From Chryseobacterium sp. (GTDB taxonomy: Bacteria > Bacteroidota > Bacteroidia > Flavobacteriales > Weeksellaceae): 27,587 bases of DNA. Below are positions 1 to 7,831 of this stretch, piece after piece. Each line of letters begins with the position of its first letter. Positions within the stretch are counted from its first letter, which is position 1. The stretch lies in contig JAGNPP010000003.1 of assembly GCA_017989575.1 (NCBI GenBank), forward strand, positions 1 to 27,587, in the 5' to 3' direction. The position numbers and the translations under genes were made by a program. The notes beneath the pieces are model-generated. The model was given only the letters and a program-made list of their open reading frames with translations. It did no database searches and was not told where the DNA came from.

Positions 1-2296
1 GTTGTAAACTCTCGACAATCAGGAAGTTGATTGGAAACCAAATCGGTCCGCGCCAGTTGCTGTTCCCGCCGAACATTCGGCTGTCACTTTCTGCAGGCGT
101 GTAATAAACCACGTGTTCCTGGTCGTGAACGGTAAATCGGAACGGATTTTCTTCATAAACTTTGGACATCGCACGGATTCCGTAATCGCTTAGAAATTCG
201 GATTCGTCTACCAATCTTGTCAAAACTTTGGTCAATCTTGTTTTTCTGAGGATACTCAAAAGGTGTTTGTTTCCTTCGCCTTCCACATACCATTGGGAAA
301 CGAGTTTTGTGAGGTCTTGTTTGTTTTTGAGAATCCATTCCATTCGTTTTTTGAACTGTGGCAATTTCTCCAACATACTGTGTTCCACAACTTCTACCGC
401 AAACATCGGAATCAATCCAACAATACTTCGAAGTTTCAGATTCACACTGTCTCCGTTGGATAACTGTAGCAAATCGTAGAAAAATCCGTCTTCCTCATTC
501 CAAAGTCCTTGTTTTCCGTCCCCGATATTTTCCATCGCTTCTGCAATGTAAAGATAATGTTCAAAAAACTTAATCGCCATATCTTCATAAACAGGATTGT
601 ACGTTGCCAATTCCATAGCGATACGCATCATATTCAGTGCGTACATCGCCATCCAGCTTGTTCCGTCGGCTTGTTCAAGATGTTCCCCTTCATTGAATTC
701 CATATTCCGGTCAAAGGCTCCGATATTATCAAGACCCAAGAATCCGCCACCAAAAATGTTATTGCCGTTGTAATCTTTTCGGTTTACCCACCAAGTGAAA
801 TTCAGTAATAATTTTTGAAAAACCCGTTCCAAGAAAGCTAAATCCGGTTTTCCATTATTTTTTTCATCGATTTTAAAAACCCGGAAAGTTGCCCAGGCGT
901 GAACAGGCGGATTAACATCATCAAAGTTCCATTCGTAAGCCGGCATTTGTCCGTTAGGATGCATATACCATTCTTTCGTCATTGTAACCAATTGGGCTTT
1001 AGCGAATTCTGAATCAATCACGCAAAAACTCACGCAATGGAACGCTAAATCCCAAGTTGCATACCAAGGATATTCCCATTTGTCAGGCATCGAGATGATG
1101 TCTTTGTTGTGAAGATGTTCCCAGTCGCTGTTTCGGACGTAGCCTTTTCTTTGAATCGGGAAATTCGGGTCGCCTTTCAGCCATTTTCCAACGTTGTAAT
1201 GATAGAACTGCTTGTTCCAAAGCAAACCTGCAAAAGCCTGTCTTTGAACGTTTCGCTCGTCCTCGTTTTCAATATCTTTTTGGATGTTGGCGTAGAAATC
1301 ATCCGAATCCTGCTTTCTATGGTTGATGATTTCATCAAAATCCCAAAACGCATCCTCCATAATATGAGGCGACAATCGGAATTCGAAAACCTTGTTGCTG
1401 TGCGCTTCCACGATTTCTTCGCAATGTAAAGACGCTTTGGTTCCGGTTTTCTTAGGATTAATGGTATCTAAGCCTTTCGTAATATATTGATTGATTCCAT
1501 CCTTGAAAAAACCTTCCGTCTTCGGAAGATTGAAAAGTCTCGCTCTGTTCGTCTCATTTTCACAAAACAAAGCGTCCACATTTCTGTTTCTGGAATATAA
1601 CTTTTTGATACTTAGACTGTCGTGGTGAATATCAATCTCACCTTGCTTAGAAAAACCAAGATTCGCTTTGTAATCATTGTAACCCCAAACCCAATTGTTT
1701 CTGTACCAAACGGTTGGCAAAACCACGATTGGCGCCGGTTTATCGCTTCTGTTATGAACATCAATTCTGATTAAAAAATCATCTTCGCCGGCTTTTGCAT
1801 ACTCAATGAAAATATCAAAATACTCATCGTTATCGAAGATTCCTGTGTCAATCAGCTCATATTCCATTTCGTTTTTGGAACGCTGACCATTCACATTAAT
1901 GATTTCCTCGTACGGAAATTCATTGATTGGATATTTGTAAACCATCTTCATATAGCTGTGAGACGGCGTGTTGTCCAAATAATAAAAAATCTCCTTTATA
2001 TCTTCCCCGTGATTTCCCTGATGATTGCTCAGCCCGAAAAAACGTTCCTTAATTCTAATATCTTTTTTGTTCCAAAATGAGAAGGCAAAACACATCTGTT
2101 GCTTCTCATCCGAGATGCCTGCGATGCCTTCCTCGGCCCATCTGTAGGTCCATGCTTCTGCCGTGTCGTGACCGGTAAATCCCCACGCATCGCCGTTTGT
2201 ACTGTAATCTTCCCGCACATTTCCCCATTGGCGATGGCTCACATAAGGTCCCCATTTCTTCCAACGCAGATTCCTCAATTTTTCTTCCTCGTTCAT
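1..2296 (-). CDS. GH63/MGH1-type glucosidase, 3' end cut by window edge
   Basis: Read on the minus strand, an open frame runs from an ATG at 2296 to the window edge without a stop, giving 765 codons. An in-frame TAG lies two codons upstream of the ATG, so this start is secure. The protein starts MNEEEKLRNLRWKKWGPYVS and has the family signatures FFGLSNHQGNHGEDIKE (near residue 90), MPDKWEYPWYATWDLAFH, DGTSWMAMYALNMMRIAMEL, LWNEEDGFFYDLL and, just at the edge, NSNWRGPIWFPINF. These are typical of the bacterial glucosidases of the (alpha/alpha)6 barrel clan (GH63/MGH1-like, usually about 880 residues). No signal peptide is visible, so it is probably cytoplasmic and hydrolyses alpha-glucosides. 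The exact substrate cannot be read from sequence. An SDR dehydrogenase lies upstream on the same strand. Only the last hundred or so residues should be missing. Confidence 0.9.
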   Translation of the reverse strand, partial: MNEEEKLRNLRWKKWGPYVSHRQWGNVREDYSTNGDAWGFTGHDTAEAWTYRWAEEGIAGISDEKQQMCFAFSFWNKKDIRIKERFFGLSNHQGNHGEDIKEIFYYLDNTPSHSYMKMVYKYPINEFPYEEIINVNGQRSKNEMEYELIDTGIFDNDEYFDIFIEYAKAGEDDFLIRIDVHNRSDKPAPIVVLPTVWYRNNWVWGYNDYKANLGFSKQGEIDIHHDSLSIKKLYSRNRNVDALFCENETNRARLFNLPKTEGFFKDGINQYITKGLDTINPKKTGTKASLHCEEIVEAHSNKVFEFRLSPHIMEDAFWDFDEIINHRKQDSDDFYANIQKDIENEDERNVQRQAFAGLLWNKQFYHYNVGKWLKGDPNFPIQRKGYVRNSDWEHLHNKDIISMPDKWEYPWYATWDLAFHCVSFCVIDSEFAKAQLVTMTKEWYMHPNGQMPAYEWNFDDVNPPVHAWATFRVFKIDEKNNGKPDLAFLERVFQKLLLNFTWWVNRKDYNGNNIFGGGFLGLDNIGAFDRNMEFNEGEHLEQADGTSWMAMYALNMMRIAMELATYNPVYEDMAIKFFEHYLYIAEAMENIGDGKQGLWNEEDGFFYDLLQLSNGDSVNLKLRSIVGLIPMFAVEVVEHSMLEKLPQFKKRMEWILKNKQDLTKLVSQWYVEGEGNKHLLSILRKTRLTKVLTRLVDESEFLSDYGIRAMSKVYEENPFRFTVHDQEHVVYYTPAESDSRMFGGNSNWRGPIWFPINFLIVESLQ

Positions 2297-2342
2297 ATGT
2301 TTCTAATTATTTTAAAGAATAATTATTCGTTTTTCTAATTTA

Positions 2343-2486
2343 GGAGCATCACGTTTCTACCTTCGTTCCACGTTTCCAACCCGCTGTCCACTATATCTTT
2401 TTTTGCTACGACTATTTGTCATCCAAAGAAAACTTTCTAAAAAGCAAAAAAAGGATGCCGTTCCCATCGGGGCTATGTTGAGGTTT
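2343..2486. repeat. Dispersed 144-bp repeat, copy 1
   Basis: This segment aligns along its whole length with 7606-7748. The best conserved blocks are 2376-2397 (identical to 7639-7660) and 2453-2486 (identical to the end of copy 2). Between them, a T7 run (2398-2404) followed by GCT faces AGC followed by an A7 run (2446-2452), forming a hairpin arm. The outer edges CCAACCCG and CGGGGCTATGTTG can also partly pair. The element lies between the SDR gene and the glucosidase gene, both on the minus strand. It contains no credible gene. Confidence 0.85.
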
Positions 2487-2545
2487 TTCCCTTCTTTCAA
2501 GTTTTTAAAATTCCAAAAACTAAAAACCATCAACCAAAAACCAAA

Positions 2546-3352
2546 CTATCCGTTGTCCGCAAAACTCTCCAGCGTCGTCATTCCACCATCCACATAAATA
2601 CTCGCTCCCGTAATGTAATCCGAATAATCACTCGCCAAAAATACGGCTAAATTTCCAATGTCTTCCGGTTGCCCGATTCTGTCATACGGAATCAGCGTCA
2701 TCAACGCATCCAGCGACTCTTTGTTGTCCCAAGCCGGCTTGTTGATTGGCGTTTGGATAGCACCCGGACAAATATTATTCACCCGGATTTTTTGCTTTCC
2801 ATATTCCTGAGCCAAAGTCTGCATCAGCATTCTCAACGCACCTTTGCTGGAAGCATAATTCGCGTGTCCAGCCCACGGAATCGTCTCGTGAACACTGCTG
2901 ATATTAATGATTTTTCCCAACGCTTTGGACTTGTCATTCATTCCACGTTTCAGAAATTCTCTGATGGCTTCTCTCGAACAAAGAAATTGTCCCGTCAGAT
3001 TCACATCAATTACTTTTTGCCATTGCGCCAAAGTCATATCAATGAATGACGCATCTTGTTGCAAACCAGCATTATTCACAAGAATATCAATGGTTCCAAA
3101 TTTTTCAATTGTTGTCTTGAACATTGCCTGAACTTGGTCTTCCTTGCTCACATCACACTGAATGATAAAACCTTCGCCACCATTTTCCTCAATGGTTTTC
3201 AACGTTTCCTCCGCTTCCGGACGAGAATGTTCAGATGAATGATTAACTATAGTGATTGCGCCAGATTTTGCCAAACTAATAGCAATTCCTTTCCCGATTC
3301 CACTGCTGGAACCCGTTACGATAGCGACTTGTTTATTTAGATTGATTTCCAT
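2546..3352 (-). CDS. SDR family oxidoreductase, glucose 1-dehydrogenase-like
   Basis: A 268-residue classical short-chain dehydrogenase with one Rossmann domain. The cofactor motif TGSSSGIG lies at 13-20, the NNAG motif at 93-96, the structural Asn118 in DVNLTG, and the catalytic Ser153, Tyr166 and Lys170 (YASSK) are all present. The C-terminal part has ITGASIYVDGGMT, typical of glucose 1-dehydrogenase-like SDRs. The length matches the family. NAD(P)-dependent oxidation of a sugar such as glucose is a reasonable guess, because the downstream gene on the same strand is a glucosidase that would release glucose. The 249-nt gap between them contains a dispersed repeat, so co-transcription is only possible, not shown. 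A weak -7-like box (AATATTTG, minus strand, 3381-3388) lies upstream of the ATG. The true substrate is unknown, as many SDRs are annotated this way. Confidence 0.9.
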   Translation of the reverse strand: MEINLNKQVAIVTGSSSGIGKGIAISLAKSGAITIVNHSSEHSRPEAEETLKTIEENGGEGFIIQCDVSKEDQVQAMFKTTIEKFGTIDILVNNAGLQQDASFIDMTLAQWQKVIDVNLTGQFLCSREAIREFLKRGMNDKSKALGKIINISSVHETIPWAGHANYASSKGALRMLMQTLAQEYGKQKIRVNNICPGAIQTPINKPAWDNKESLDALMTLIPYDRIGQPEDIGNLAVFLASDYSDYITGASIYVDGGMTTLESFADNG

Positions 3353-3483
3353 AATTTATTTGTAAAAGAAATTTTAAGTACAAATATTATACGCAAGTTC
3401 TGGGAATGAAAGATTATTAACAAATAATTATTTTAAAACCCATCTCTATTTGCATATTCCATAGAAATTTATTGATAATTTAA

Positions 3484-3616
3484 TTAACAGCAAAGACACA
3501 GCCGAAGAATTAATTGAAAATTATTTTGAGCAACGAAGAAATATCACAAAATTTTGTGCCTTAAAAACTAAATACTTTTATAAAAAAACCATTTTGTGCC
3601 TTTGTGTAATTGATAA
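3484..3616. repeat. Small direct and inverted repeats in the leader of the met operon
   Basis: The 12-mer ATTTTGTGCCTT occurs at 3551-3562 and 3591-3602, 40 bp apart. The first copy overlaps a perfect 14-nt palindrome, CACAAAATTTTGTG (3545-3558). An imperfect inverted version, TTAACAGCAAAGACACA, lies at 3484-3500. The stretch 3353-3637 holds no gene, and apart from these repeats I see nothing in it. Confidence 0.5.
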
Positions 3617-3637
3617 AATTAAAATTTTCAAACGAAA

Positions 3638-3670
3638 TTTGGAAAAAGTAAACTTTGTGAAGTATATTTG
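3638..3670 (+). promoter_or_regulatory. Bacteroidota-type promoter of the met operon
   Basis: A -33 TTTG (3638-3641) and a -7 TATATTTG (3663-3670, exact match to TAnnTTTG) are separated by 21 nt, the spacing typical of the Bacteroidota housekeeping sigma factor. Transcription would start about 3677, some 25 nt before the SAM riboswitch. Confidence 0.75.
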
Positions 3671-3702
3671 CAGTCAGAATTGTTCATTTACATATTGAAA
3701 AT

Positions 3703-3803
3703 GTTATCGAGAAAGGTGGAGAGATTAGACTCTGTGAAACCTTGGCAACCCTTCGGAAACGAAGAAGGTGCTAAATTCTATCCGCATAGACGGAAAAGAT
3801 AAC
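3703..3803 (+). promoter_or_regulatory. SAM-I (S-box) riboswitch
   Basis: The segment has the conserved S-box core: GAAAGGTGGAGAGA, then GTGAAACC, TTGGCAACC and GGTGCTAAATTC. P1 is closed by GTTATC (3703-3708) pairing with GATAAC (3798-3803). P3 is CTTCG-GAAA-CGAAG (3751-3764) and P4 is TCCG/CGGA (3781-3784 with 3791-3794). SAM-I aptamers usually switch methionine genes off when S-adenosylmethionine is abundant, and a full methionine operon follows. No strong intrinsic terminator follows P1, only a 4-bp CTAC/GTAG hairpin (3816-3831) with a broken T run. GATAA of P1 could instead pair with TTATC at 3845-3849, which otherwise pairs with GATAA at 3851-3855 next to the probable start codon. Translational control is therefore plausible, but this is inference. 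Confidence 0.95.
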
Positions 3804-3857
3804 CAAACATTTATTCTACATTTCCCCGTAGCATTTTCAATTTTTTATCAGATAAAA

Positions 3858-4805
3858 TTGGAAAATAAGTTACAACATCTTCAGACATTACATTTCACGA
3901 CACAAGCCGGAAAGGTGTATGATATTCCATTAAGCTATCAGCTTTTTGGAAAAGAACTGTATTCTGCTCCAATTATTCTGATAAATCACGCTCTCACAGG
4001 AAACTCCGACGTTGCAGGAGAAAACGGCTGGTGGAAAACCTTGGTCGGAGACGGAAAAGTAATCGACACAAACCGCTTCACAATAATCTGTTTCAACATT
4101 CCAGGAAATGGCTTCGACGGATTTTTCATTGACAATTACGAAGATTTCACAGCTCTTGATATTGCCAAAATTTTCACCGAAGGTTTAAAGCTTTTGAAAA
4201 TTGACAAACTTTTCGCTTTGGTTGGCGGTTCTGTCGGCGGTTCTATCGGTTGGGAAATGTTGGCTTTGGAAAATAATTTAGCAGAAAGATTTATTCCAAT
4301 TGCGACAGATTTCAAAACGTCTGATTGGTTGCATTCTCAATGTCTGGTTCAGAAATATCTTTTAGAATCGGATGAAAAACCTTTAGAAAAAGCCCGGGTC
4401 CACGCAATGTTGTGTTACAGAACACCGCAATCTCTCAACTCCAGATTCAAAAGAGAAAGAGATTCTGAAAAGCAAATTTTAAAGTCCCACGACTGGCTCA
4501 ACTTCCACGGAAACCGATTGAATGAAAGATTTAGTTTAAAAGCTTACAAGCTGGTAAATCATCTTCTAATGAACATCAACGGAAAGGAAAATGAACTGGA
4601 AAATATCAATGCAGAAATCCATTTGGTGTCCGTAGATTCAGACCTTTTTTATCCAGCTTTTGAGATTAAAAATACTTACGATTTTTTACAACATAAAAAC
4701 AAAAATGTTCACTACCACGAGATCAAATCCATCCACGGACACGATGCTTTCCTGATGGAATACGAACAACTGAACACCATTTTAACACCTTTATTTTTGA
4801 ACTGA
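3858..4805 (+). CDS. metX: Homoserine O-acyltransferase (MetX-like alpha/beta hydrolase)
   Basis: First step of the methionine branch: acylation of homoserine, usually with acetyl-CoA. The alpha/beta-hydrolase fold has the early block NHALTGNSDVAGENGWW (43-59), the nucleophile Ser125 in GGSVGGSIGWEM, and probable triad residues Asp262 (SDLFYP) and His295 (HGHDAFL). Acetyl versus succinyl specificity cannot be decided by eye. The start is unusual. No in-frame ATG precedes the conserved region; the frame is open back to a GTG at 3768, but this lies inside the riboswitch aptamer. I choose TTG at 3858, which gives 315 residues and an N-terminus (MENKLQHLQTLHF) of the expected length. The stop overlaps the next ATG by one base (TGATG), suggesting translational coupling. 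Directly under the SAM-I riboswitch. Confidence 0.9.
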   Translation: MENKLQHLQTLHFTTQAGKVYDIPLSYQLFGKELYSAPIILINHALTGNSDVAGENGWWKTLVGDGKVIDTNRFTIICFNIPGNGFDGFFIDNYEDFTALDIAKIFTEGLKLLKIDKLFALVGGSVGGSIGWEMLALENNLAERFIPIATDFKTSDWLHSQCLVQKYLLESDEKPLEKARVHAMLCYRTPQSLNSRFKRERDSEKQILKSHDWLNFHGNRLNERFSLKAYKLVNHLLMNINGKENELENINAEIHLVSVDSDLFYPAFEIKNTYDFLQHKNKNVHYHEIKSIHGHDAFLMEYEQLNTILTPLFLN

Positions 4806-6343
4806 TGACAGACAAGAACGCAATTAATATTTATAGAAACAAAGCTTTGGTCAACTTCGAAGGAAAAAATTTCCTCGGACAAATCGGCGTGGATTCACGC
4901 ATTTTTCAAGCTTTAAATGGAGGCGGAATCAGCGTTGGCGTTATTTCCCAGCAAGCCATAGAAAACGGAATTTCTGTTCTTGTCGATGAAGTGGATGCAG
5001 AAGATGCGGTTAAGTTTTTAAAGAAGGAATTCGAACAGGAAACGAAGGAAGGTCACGTTAATAATATTTATAGCATTGATAGTCTTAGTGTTATCGGATT
5101 TGTTTCGGATAACTACAATAAGATTTTATCGGAACTTCAGCGCAATAAGATTTTTCCTTTATTGTTAAGTCAAATCGCATCGGCGGGAAGAGTGAACATT
5201 GTCGTGACCGAAAACCAAACCGAAATCACAAAAAACATCATCGAAACAGAAATCTACGGAAAACCCAAAACCGTTCATCTCGCTTTGATTGGTCACGGAA
5301 ATGTCGGTGGAACTTTGGTAGAGCAAATTTTAGATTCAGCTTATGATATTCTAAAAAGAAAAAGAGTTGATTTGAAAATCGTTGCAATTGCGAATTCTAA
5401 AAAAATAGCTTTCAACCAAGCCGGCTTCGGAAGCGATTGGAGACAGAAAATCAAATTTTCCCAAACAGAATCCAGTGTAGAAAAATTAGTTGAGTTTGCA
5501 AAAGAACATCATTTGGAAAACCTTGTGATGGTCGATAACACAGCAAGCAAAGATTTTGTAAAACATTATCCAACCTTTGTTGAGAATGGTTTTGATGTCG
5601 TCGGTTCTAACAAAATTTATAACACGTTACCAATTTCAGAATACCGTGATTTCAGAAAATTATTAGAAAAAAACAAAAAGAAATACCTCTATGAAACCAA
5701 TGTTGGTGCAGGTTTACCTTTGATTGACACCATTAAGCTTCTCCATCTTTCAGGCGAAAATATCACCAGAATCAAAGGTGTTTTTTCCGGAACTTTGAGT
5801 TATGTTTTCAATAATTTTTCCCTTCGAAACGACAAATATTCCGTCATTATCCGAGAAGCGATGGACAAAGGTTTTACAGAACCAGACCCACGCGAAGATT
5901 TATCCGGAAATGATGTTGCGAGAAAATTGTTGATTCTAGCAAGAGAATTAGATTTGATCAATGAATTTCAAGACATTAATATTCAAAATCTCGTTCCAGA
6001 AAATCTTTTGGATATCGATAAAAATGAATTCATTTCCAGACTGGAAGAATTAGATTCAGAATATAAAAACATCAAAGAAAATCAGAAACCTGACCACGTT
6101 TTACGTTACGTCGGCGATTTGCACGGAAACCTTCAGGAAGAAAAAGGAGAATTGGACGTGAAATTGATTTCTGTTCCAGCAAACTCCGCACTCGGTCAAC
6201 TTAAAGGTTCAGACTCCATCTTCGAAATCTACACAGAAAGTTATGGCGAAAATCCAATCGTTATTATGGGCGCCGGAGCCGGAGCAAAAGTAACTGCCCG
6301 AGGCGTTTTCGGAGATATTTTAAGACTGAGCGAAACAAAATAA
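4805..6343 (+). CDS. ACT domain-homoserine dehydrogenase
   Basis: A 512-residue protein. Residues 1 to about 150 resemble the regulatory ACT region of an aspartokinase (GQIGVDSRIFQALNGGGISV, later SAGRVNIVVTEN), but no kinase domain precedes it. Residues 155-512 are a complete homoserine dehydrogenase with the nucleotide-binding GHGNVGG at 163-169, NVGAGLPLIDTIKLL, GVFSGTLSYVFN and the signature GFTEPDPREDLSGNDVARKL. It reduces aspartate semialdehyde to homoserine, the substrate of the MetX-like enzyme encoded just upstream with a 1-nt overlap. The layout looks like the C-terminal two thirds of ThrA. The ACT region may give feedback control by an amino acid, but the ligand is unknown. The kinase activity needed for the pathway must come from another gene. 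The domain calls are firm and the regulation is inference. Confidence 0.92.
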   Translation: MTDKNAINIYRNKALVNFEGKNFLGQIGVDSRIFQALNGGGISVGVISQQAIENGISVLVDEVDAEDAVKFLKKEFEQETKEGHVNNIYSIDSLSVIGFVSDNYNKILSELQRNKIFPLLLSQIASAGRVNIVVTENQTEITKNIIETEIYGKPKTVHLALIGHGNVGGTLVEQILDSAYDILKRKRVDLKIVAIANSKKIAFNQAGFGSDWRQKIKFSQTESSVEKLVEFAKEHHLENLVMVDNTASKDFVKHYPTFVENGFDVVGSNKIYNTLPISEYRDFRKLLEKNKKKYLYETNVGAGLPLIDTIKLLHLSGENITRIKGVFSGTLSYVFNNFSLRNDKYSVIIREAMDKGFTEPDPREDLSGNDVARKLLILARELDLINEFQDINIQNLVPENLLDIDKNEFISRLEELDSEYKNIKENQKPDHVLRYVGDLHGNLQEEKGELDVKLISVPANSALGQLKGSDSIFEIYTESYGENPIVIMGAGAGAKVTARGVFGDILRLSETK

Positions 6344-6348
6344 ATTCT

Positions 6349-6422
6349 AATGTACCAATCTACCAATGTAAAGAATGTAACAATGACATTGGTAAATTGC
6401 TAAACTGATACATTGTTACATT
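6349..6422. repeat. Interlocked inverted repeats before metZ
   Basis: Two perfect inverted repeats interleave. TACCAATGT (6361-6369) pairs with ACATTGGTA (6386-6394), and AATGTAACAATG (6374-6385) pairs with CATTGTTACATT (6411-6422). The order A-B-A'-B' means they form a pseudoknot or two alternative hairpins. The arms are built from variants of one unit, AATGTA(A/C)CAAT, also at 6349. The second arm ends five bases before the probable metZ ATG (6428), so folding could affect translation. Confidence 0.75.
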
Positions 6423-6427
6423 ACTTT

Positions 6428-7588
6428 ATGGAAAATTTCGAAACACTAGCCATCAGAACGCAGACCGAAAGAACTCAGTTTGACGAGCATTCCACGCCTT
6501 TGTACCTCACTTCGAGCTTCGTTTTCGAAGATGCGGAAGATATGCGTGCGAGTTTTGCGGAAGAAAAAGACAAAAATCTTTATAGCCGTTTCAGCAACCC
6601 AAACGTTACAGAATTCGTAGACAAAATCACGAAAATGGAAGGCGCAGAATCTGGTTATGCTTTTGCGACGGGAATGGCTTCGATTTATTCCACATTTGCG
6701 ACCTTGCTCAACGCTGGCGACCACATCGTGAGCTGTCAGTCGGTTTTCGGTTCCACGCACACGTTGTTCACGAAATATTTCCCAAAATGGAATATCGAAA
6801 CCACCTATTTCAAAGCAGAAGACACCGAAAATATTGAAAAATATATCCAGCCAAATACAAAAATCCTGTACTTGGAAACGCCGACAAATCCTGCAATCGA
6901 AATTTTAGATTTAGAATTTTTTGGAAAAATCGCCAAAAAACATAACTTGATTTTCGTCGTAGATAACTGTTTCGCAACGCCTTACTTGCAACAGCCGATA
7001 AAATACGGCGCAGATATTGTCGTGCATTCCGCAACGAAACTCATTGACGGTCAAGGTCGTGTGCTCGGTGGCGTTGCCGTCGGAAAAGCAGATTTGATTC
7101 GCGAGATTTATCTTTTCGCAAGGAACACAGGTCCTGCGATGTCGCCATTCAACGCGTGGGTTTTGAGTAAGAGTCTGGAAACGTTGGCGATTCGTGTCGA
7201 GAAACATTGCGAAAACGCGCTCAAAGTAGCCAAGTTTCTGGAAAATCACCCGAACGTGGAATTGGTAAAATACCCGTTCCTGAAATCTCATCCAAGCTAC
7301 GAAATCGCCAAAAAACAAATGAAATTAGGCGGAAACATCGTCGCTTTCGAAGTCAAAAACGGCATCGAGGGCGGTCGCAATTTCCTCAACCGAATCAAGA
7401 TGTGTTCCCTCTCCGCCAACCTTGGCGACACTCGGACGATTGTCACGCATCCTGCTTCCACAACGCATTCCAAGCTTTCCGATGACGAGCGAAACGAGGT
7501 CGGAATCACCGCCGGATTGGTGCGTTGCTCAGTCGGATTGGAAAATATAGATGATATCATAAACGATTTGAAACAAGCTTTAGATTAG
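6428..7588 (+). CDS. metZ: O-acylhomoserine sulfhydrylase / cystathionine gamma-synthase family (MetZ-like)
   Basis: A 386-residue PLP enzyme of the Cys/Met metabolism family, full length. The PLP lysine is Lys204 in HSATKLIDGQGR, and DNCFATPYLQQP (179-190) and the SRFSNPNVTEF block (53-63) are family signatures. HSATKxxDGQGRVLGG is the pattern typical of the MetZ (O-succinylhomoserine sulfhydrylase) subgroup. The enzyme converts O-acylhomoserine to homocysteine with sulfide, or to cystathionine with cysteine; which acceptor and which acyl group are used is not decided by sequence. I choose ATG 6428 over an in-frame upstream codon at 6413, because MENFETLAIRTQTERTQ is the usual N-terminus and 6413 lies inside the inverted repeat. 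It lies between homoserine dehydrogenase and methionine synthase genes, as expected. Confidence 0.92.
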   Translation: MENFETLAIRTQTERTQFDEHSTPLYLTSSFVFEDAEDMRASFAEEKDKNLYSRFSNPNVTEFVDKITKMEGAESGYAFATGMASIYSTFATLLNAGDHIVSCQSVFGSTHTLFTKYFPKWNIETTYFKAEDTENIEKYIQPNTKILYLETPTNPAIEILDLEFFGKIAKKHNLIFVVDNCFATPYLQQPIKYGADIVVHSATKLIDGQGRVLGGVAVGKADLIREIYLFARNTGPAMSPFNAWVLSKSLETLAIRVEKHCENALKVAKFLENHPNVELVKYPFLKSHPSYEIAKKQMKLGGNIVAFEVKNGIEGGRNFLNRIKMCSLSANLGDTRTIVTHPASTTHSKLSDDERNEVGITAGLVRCSVGLENIDDIINDLKQALD

Positions 7589-7605
7589 AAGAATCGAAGA
7601 AATTT

Positions 7606-7748
7606 GGAGCAACAAGTTTTCGGCTTCGAATCACGATTCCAACCCGCTGTCCACTATATCTTTTTTGCTTACGAAGATTGGTCATCAAAAAGAAAATTCA
7701 GTCAAAGCAAAAAAGGATGCCGTTCCCATCGGGGCTATGTTGAGGTTT
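7606..7748. repeat. Dispersed 144-bp repeat, copy 2
   Basis: This is the second copy of the element at 2343-2486, in the same orientation on the plus strand. Its central arm is a T6 run (7661-7666) with GCT opposite AGC with an A6 run (7709-7714), where copy 1 has seven of each. It fills most of the 243-nt gap between metZ and the first metH gene and should be transcribed as part of the met operon. Confidence 0.85.
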
Positions 7749-7776
7749 CCTCTTCCAATCGACGATTAAAAAACAA

Positions 7777-7789
7777 GTTCCATAGGAAC
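7777..7789. repeat. Short REP-like hairpin
   Basis: GTTCC-ATA-GGAAC is a perfect 5-bp stem with a 3-nt loop, 43 nt before the metH start. It has the same format as the hairpins around the transposase gene at 8929-9627, but another sequence. Confidence 0.5.
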
Positions 7790-7831
7790 GACCGATATTC
7801 TAACGGTTTATGATAAACGAAAAAATAAAAA

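Noticed and set aside
2403..2597. Small plus-strand open frame over repeat copy 1
   Set aside because: It runs through the dispersed repeat and into the 3' end of the SDR gene; copy 2 carries a different reading frame, so the frame is not conserved.
3768..3857. A GTG start at 3768 that would lengthen the MetX-like protein by 30 residues
   Set aside because: The codon lies inside the conserved riboswitch core (GGTGCTAA), and the added residues match nothing expected at the N-terminus of the family.
6911..7318. Long antisense open frames in metZ (also 6446-6760 and 7297-7560 on the minus strand)
   Set aside because: They are shadows of a strongly conserved PLP enzyme gene, with no recognisable motif of their own.
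7604..7813. Small plus-strand open frame over repeat copy 2
   Set aside because: The translated sequence is unlike that over copy 1 although the DNA is nearly the same, so the conserved thing is the DNA or RNA, not a peptide.
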